Source: Planctomycetaceae bacterium
GTDB taxonomy: Bacteria; Planctomycetota; Planctomycetia; Planctomycetales; Planctomycetaceae
Reading direction: 5' to 3'
DNA: 14,102 bases
NCBI GenBank assembly: GCA_003445035.1
Contig: DLVV01000128.1
Span: 1-14,102 of the forward strand
The notes under the pieces are model-generated. The model was not told the origin of the DNA, ran no database searches, and saw only the letters and a program-made list of their open reading frames with translations. The translations under genes were made by a program, and so were the position numbers. Shown here one piece after another: positions 12,498 to 14,102 of this stretch; position 1 is the stretch's first letter; the number at the start of each line of letters is the position of its first letter.

Positions 12498-14102
12498 ATG
12501 ACGGTCGACAAGTCCATTGCCACGGTCCTGGTCGCAGCCTCGCTCCTGGTGCTGGCTGCGCCGGCCTCACCGACCCGTTCGGCTGAACCCTCGCCGCCGG
12601 GCCCCACCGAGCGGGACCTGGAATTCTACGAGCGCCGGGTGCGGCCGTTGCTGTCCCGCCGATGCTACAAGTGCCATTCACAACGGTCGAAACCCATCGA
12701 GGGGGGACTGCGGCTGGACCGGGCGGCGGCGATCCGTCTCGGAGGCGACTCGGGACCGCTGTTGATCCCGAAGAAGCCGCAGCAGAGCCGGTTGATCGAA
12801 GCGGTCGAGTACCGGAACGCCGACCTGCAGATGCCACCCAAGGCCAAGTTGCCGGCAGCGGAAATCGCGATCCTGCGCGAGTGGGTGCGACGGGGCGCCC
12901 CGTTGCCCAAGGATCGGCCACTCGGGACTCCCGGCAAGTCCAGCGACCGCAAGTCCGGCCGCGAATTCTGGTCCTTCCAGCCCGCCCACCGCCAGGATCT
13001 CCCGCCGTCACCGGCCACGACCGGCTGGCCGCGCCGCCGAATCGATCACTTCATCCGGGCACGTCTGGCCCAACACCGGCTGGCCCCGTCACCCGAAACC
13101 GATCGCCGCAGGTTGATCCGTCGACTGAGCTTCGACCTCACCGGCCTGCCGCCGACTCCGGCAAGCGTCGAGGCCTTCGTCGCCGACGGGAATTCCGACG
13201 CCTGTGATCGGCTGGTCGAACGTCTACTGGCCAACCCCCACCACGGTGAACACTGGGCCCGGCTATGGCTAGACCTCGCGCGTTACTCGGATACGACTGC
13301 CGCCTGGCTCAAGAGCACCGCCCAGGCGTGGCGGTACCGGGACTGGGTGGTCGAGGCGATCAACGATGATCTGCCCTTCGACGAGTTCATCCGTCGCCAA
13401 CTGGCCGCCGACCAGGTCGACGGCCTGCCGATCGACCAACGGCGTGCCCTGGGCTTCCTGGGTCTCTCGCCCACCTACTGGAAAGAACCGCGGCTGGCCC
13501 CCGACCTGATTCGACGGGTCGTGGCCGAGGAGTGGGAAGAGCGCATCGACACCATCGGTCGCACCTTCCTGGGGCTGACACTCGCGTGCGCAAGATGCCA
13601 TGACCACAAGTTCGACCCGGTCAGCCAGGCCGACTACTACGCGCTGGCCGGCGTGCTCGCCAGTTCACGGCTGTTTGACCAGCCGCTGTTGCCACCCGAA
13701 CGCGCCCGGATTGTTCGCGATGCCGATCGCCGGATAGCGGATCTTCGTCGACGCGTCACGCAAGTGACTCTCCGAATCCCGCCACCGGCCGACAAGAAAC
13801 AGCAGATCCAGAAACTGAAGGCCCGGATCGAGCAGATCCAGAAGGCGACTCCCGACTACAACGCTCCCCGGGCCCATTCGCTCGAAGACGCCAGCCTGTT
13901 CGTGCTGGCCGACGGGCAGGACATGACCCGCCTGGAGTACCGGCCGGGACAGGCCCGCGATTTGGCCATCCACCGTCGCGGCAATCCCTCGACTCCCGGC
14001 CCGGTCGTACCCCGCCGGTTCCTCGAGGTGCTTTCTCCCGGGAAGGTCCAGCCCTTCCGCAAGGGCAGCGGTCGACTGGAACTGGCCGACGCCCTGGTCG
14101 AT
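12498..14102 (+). CDS. Planctomycete cytochrome PSCyt1/DUF1549 protein, 3' end outside window
   Basis: The frame is open for 535 codons from the ATG at 12498 to the right edge with no stop. A signal peptide is likely (about residues 5-24, IATVLVAASLLVLAAPA). The PSCyt1 domain has a c-type heme motif, C56-Y-K-C59-H60, followed by GGLRLD and MPPKAKLP, the usual end of this domain. The DUF1549 (PSCyt2) domain includes LSFDLTGLPPTP near 212-223 and a second CxxCH, C364-A-R-C367-H368, followed by DHKFDP. A short Gln/Lys-rich helical segment lies near 430-450. The last residues (near 488-520, RRGNPSTPG and RRFLEVLSPG) look like the start of DUF1553, which would complete the normal architecture outside the window. 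These proteins are thought to be exported redox proteins of unknown role. GGAGGAG decides the start. Confidence 0.92.
   Translation, partial: MTVDKSIATVLVAASLLVLAAPASPTRSAEPSPPGPTERDLEFYERRVRPLLSRRCYKCHSQRSKPIEGGLRLDRAAAIRLGGDSGPLLIPKKPQQSRLIEAVEYRNADLQMPPKAKLPAAEIAILREWVRRGAPLPKDRPLGTPGKSSDRKSGREFWSFQPAHRQDLPPSPATTGWPRRRIDHFIRARLAQHRLAPSPETDRRRLIRRLSFDLTGLPPTPASVEAFVADGNSDACDRLVERLLANPHHGEHWARLWLDLARYSDTTAAWLKSTAQAWRYRDWVVEAINDDLPFDEFIRRQLAADQVDGLPIDQRRALGFLGLSPTYWKEPRLAPDLIRRVVAEEWEERIDTIGRTFLGLTLACARCHDHKFDPVSQADYYALAGVLASSRLFDQPLLPPERARIVRDADRRIADLRRRVTQVTLRIPPPADKKQQIQKLKARIEQIQKATPDYNAPRAHSLEDASLFVLADGQDMTRLEYRPGQARDLAIHRRGNPSTPGPVVPRRFLEVLSPGKVQPFRKGSGRLELADALVD

Noticed and set aside
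1..14102. CRISPR arrays, tRNA or rRNA genes, transposases or integrases
   Set aside because: No regularly spaced repeats, cloverleaf-like sequences, rRNA signatures or mobile-element proteins were seen in reading the window.

Overview
The window looks like chromosomal DNA from a member of the Planctomycetota. The evidence is its gene content: a DUF1552 C-terminus, two Tat-exported DUF1501 proteins, two secreted type I sulfatases, a TlpA-like thioredoxin and a planctomycete-type cytochrome (PSCyt1/DUF1549) occur together, in GC-rich DNA whose codons mostly end in G or C. I cannot resolve the genus. No rRNA, tRNA, transposase, integrase or CRISPR array is visible.

Layout. At 1-146 is the tail of a DUF1552 gene, overlapped by 4 bases by a small DEDD-type 3'-5' exonuclease gene (143-859). 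That gene meets a secreted sulfatase on the minus strand (843-2450) tail to tail with a 17-base overlap. A divergent spacer (2451-2687) holds an unusual tiling of perfect palindromes. It is followed by a basic, RNase H-like protein of no family I recognise (2688-3410). A plus-strand cluster then runs from 3624 to 8220: a DUF1501 protein, a mandelate racemase/muconate lactonizing enzyme (enolase superfamily) and a secreted protein that appears to fuse two alpha/beta-hydrolase domains. A second DUF1501 gene lies on the minus strand (8251-9546), convergent with that cluster and separated from it by a hairpin. Divergent from it is a second sulfatase with a canonical formylglycine motif (9805-11217). 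Last come a TlpA-like thioredoxin (11349-12467) and, 30 bases on, a PSCyt1/DUF1549 protein that runs off the end (12498-14102).

How the genes may work together (inference): the secreted sulfatases, the esterase-like fusion and the sugar-acid-type enolase-superfamily enzyme would fit breakdown of a sulfated, possibly acylated acidic sugar or polysaccharide. There is no glycoside hydrolase, lyase, transporter or sulfatase-maturating enzyme in the window, so the pathway is incomplete here. The TlpA/PSCyt pair suggests a redox or cytochrome-maturation partnership in the periplasm. The two nuclease-like genes at the left do not fit that theme. No complete new system could be demonstrated. The best leads are the unrecognised RNase H-like protein, the palindrome cluster beside it, the hydrolase fusion and the sulfatase with a variant active-site motif.
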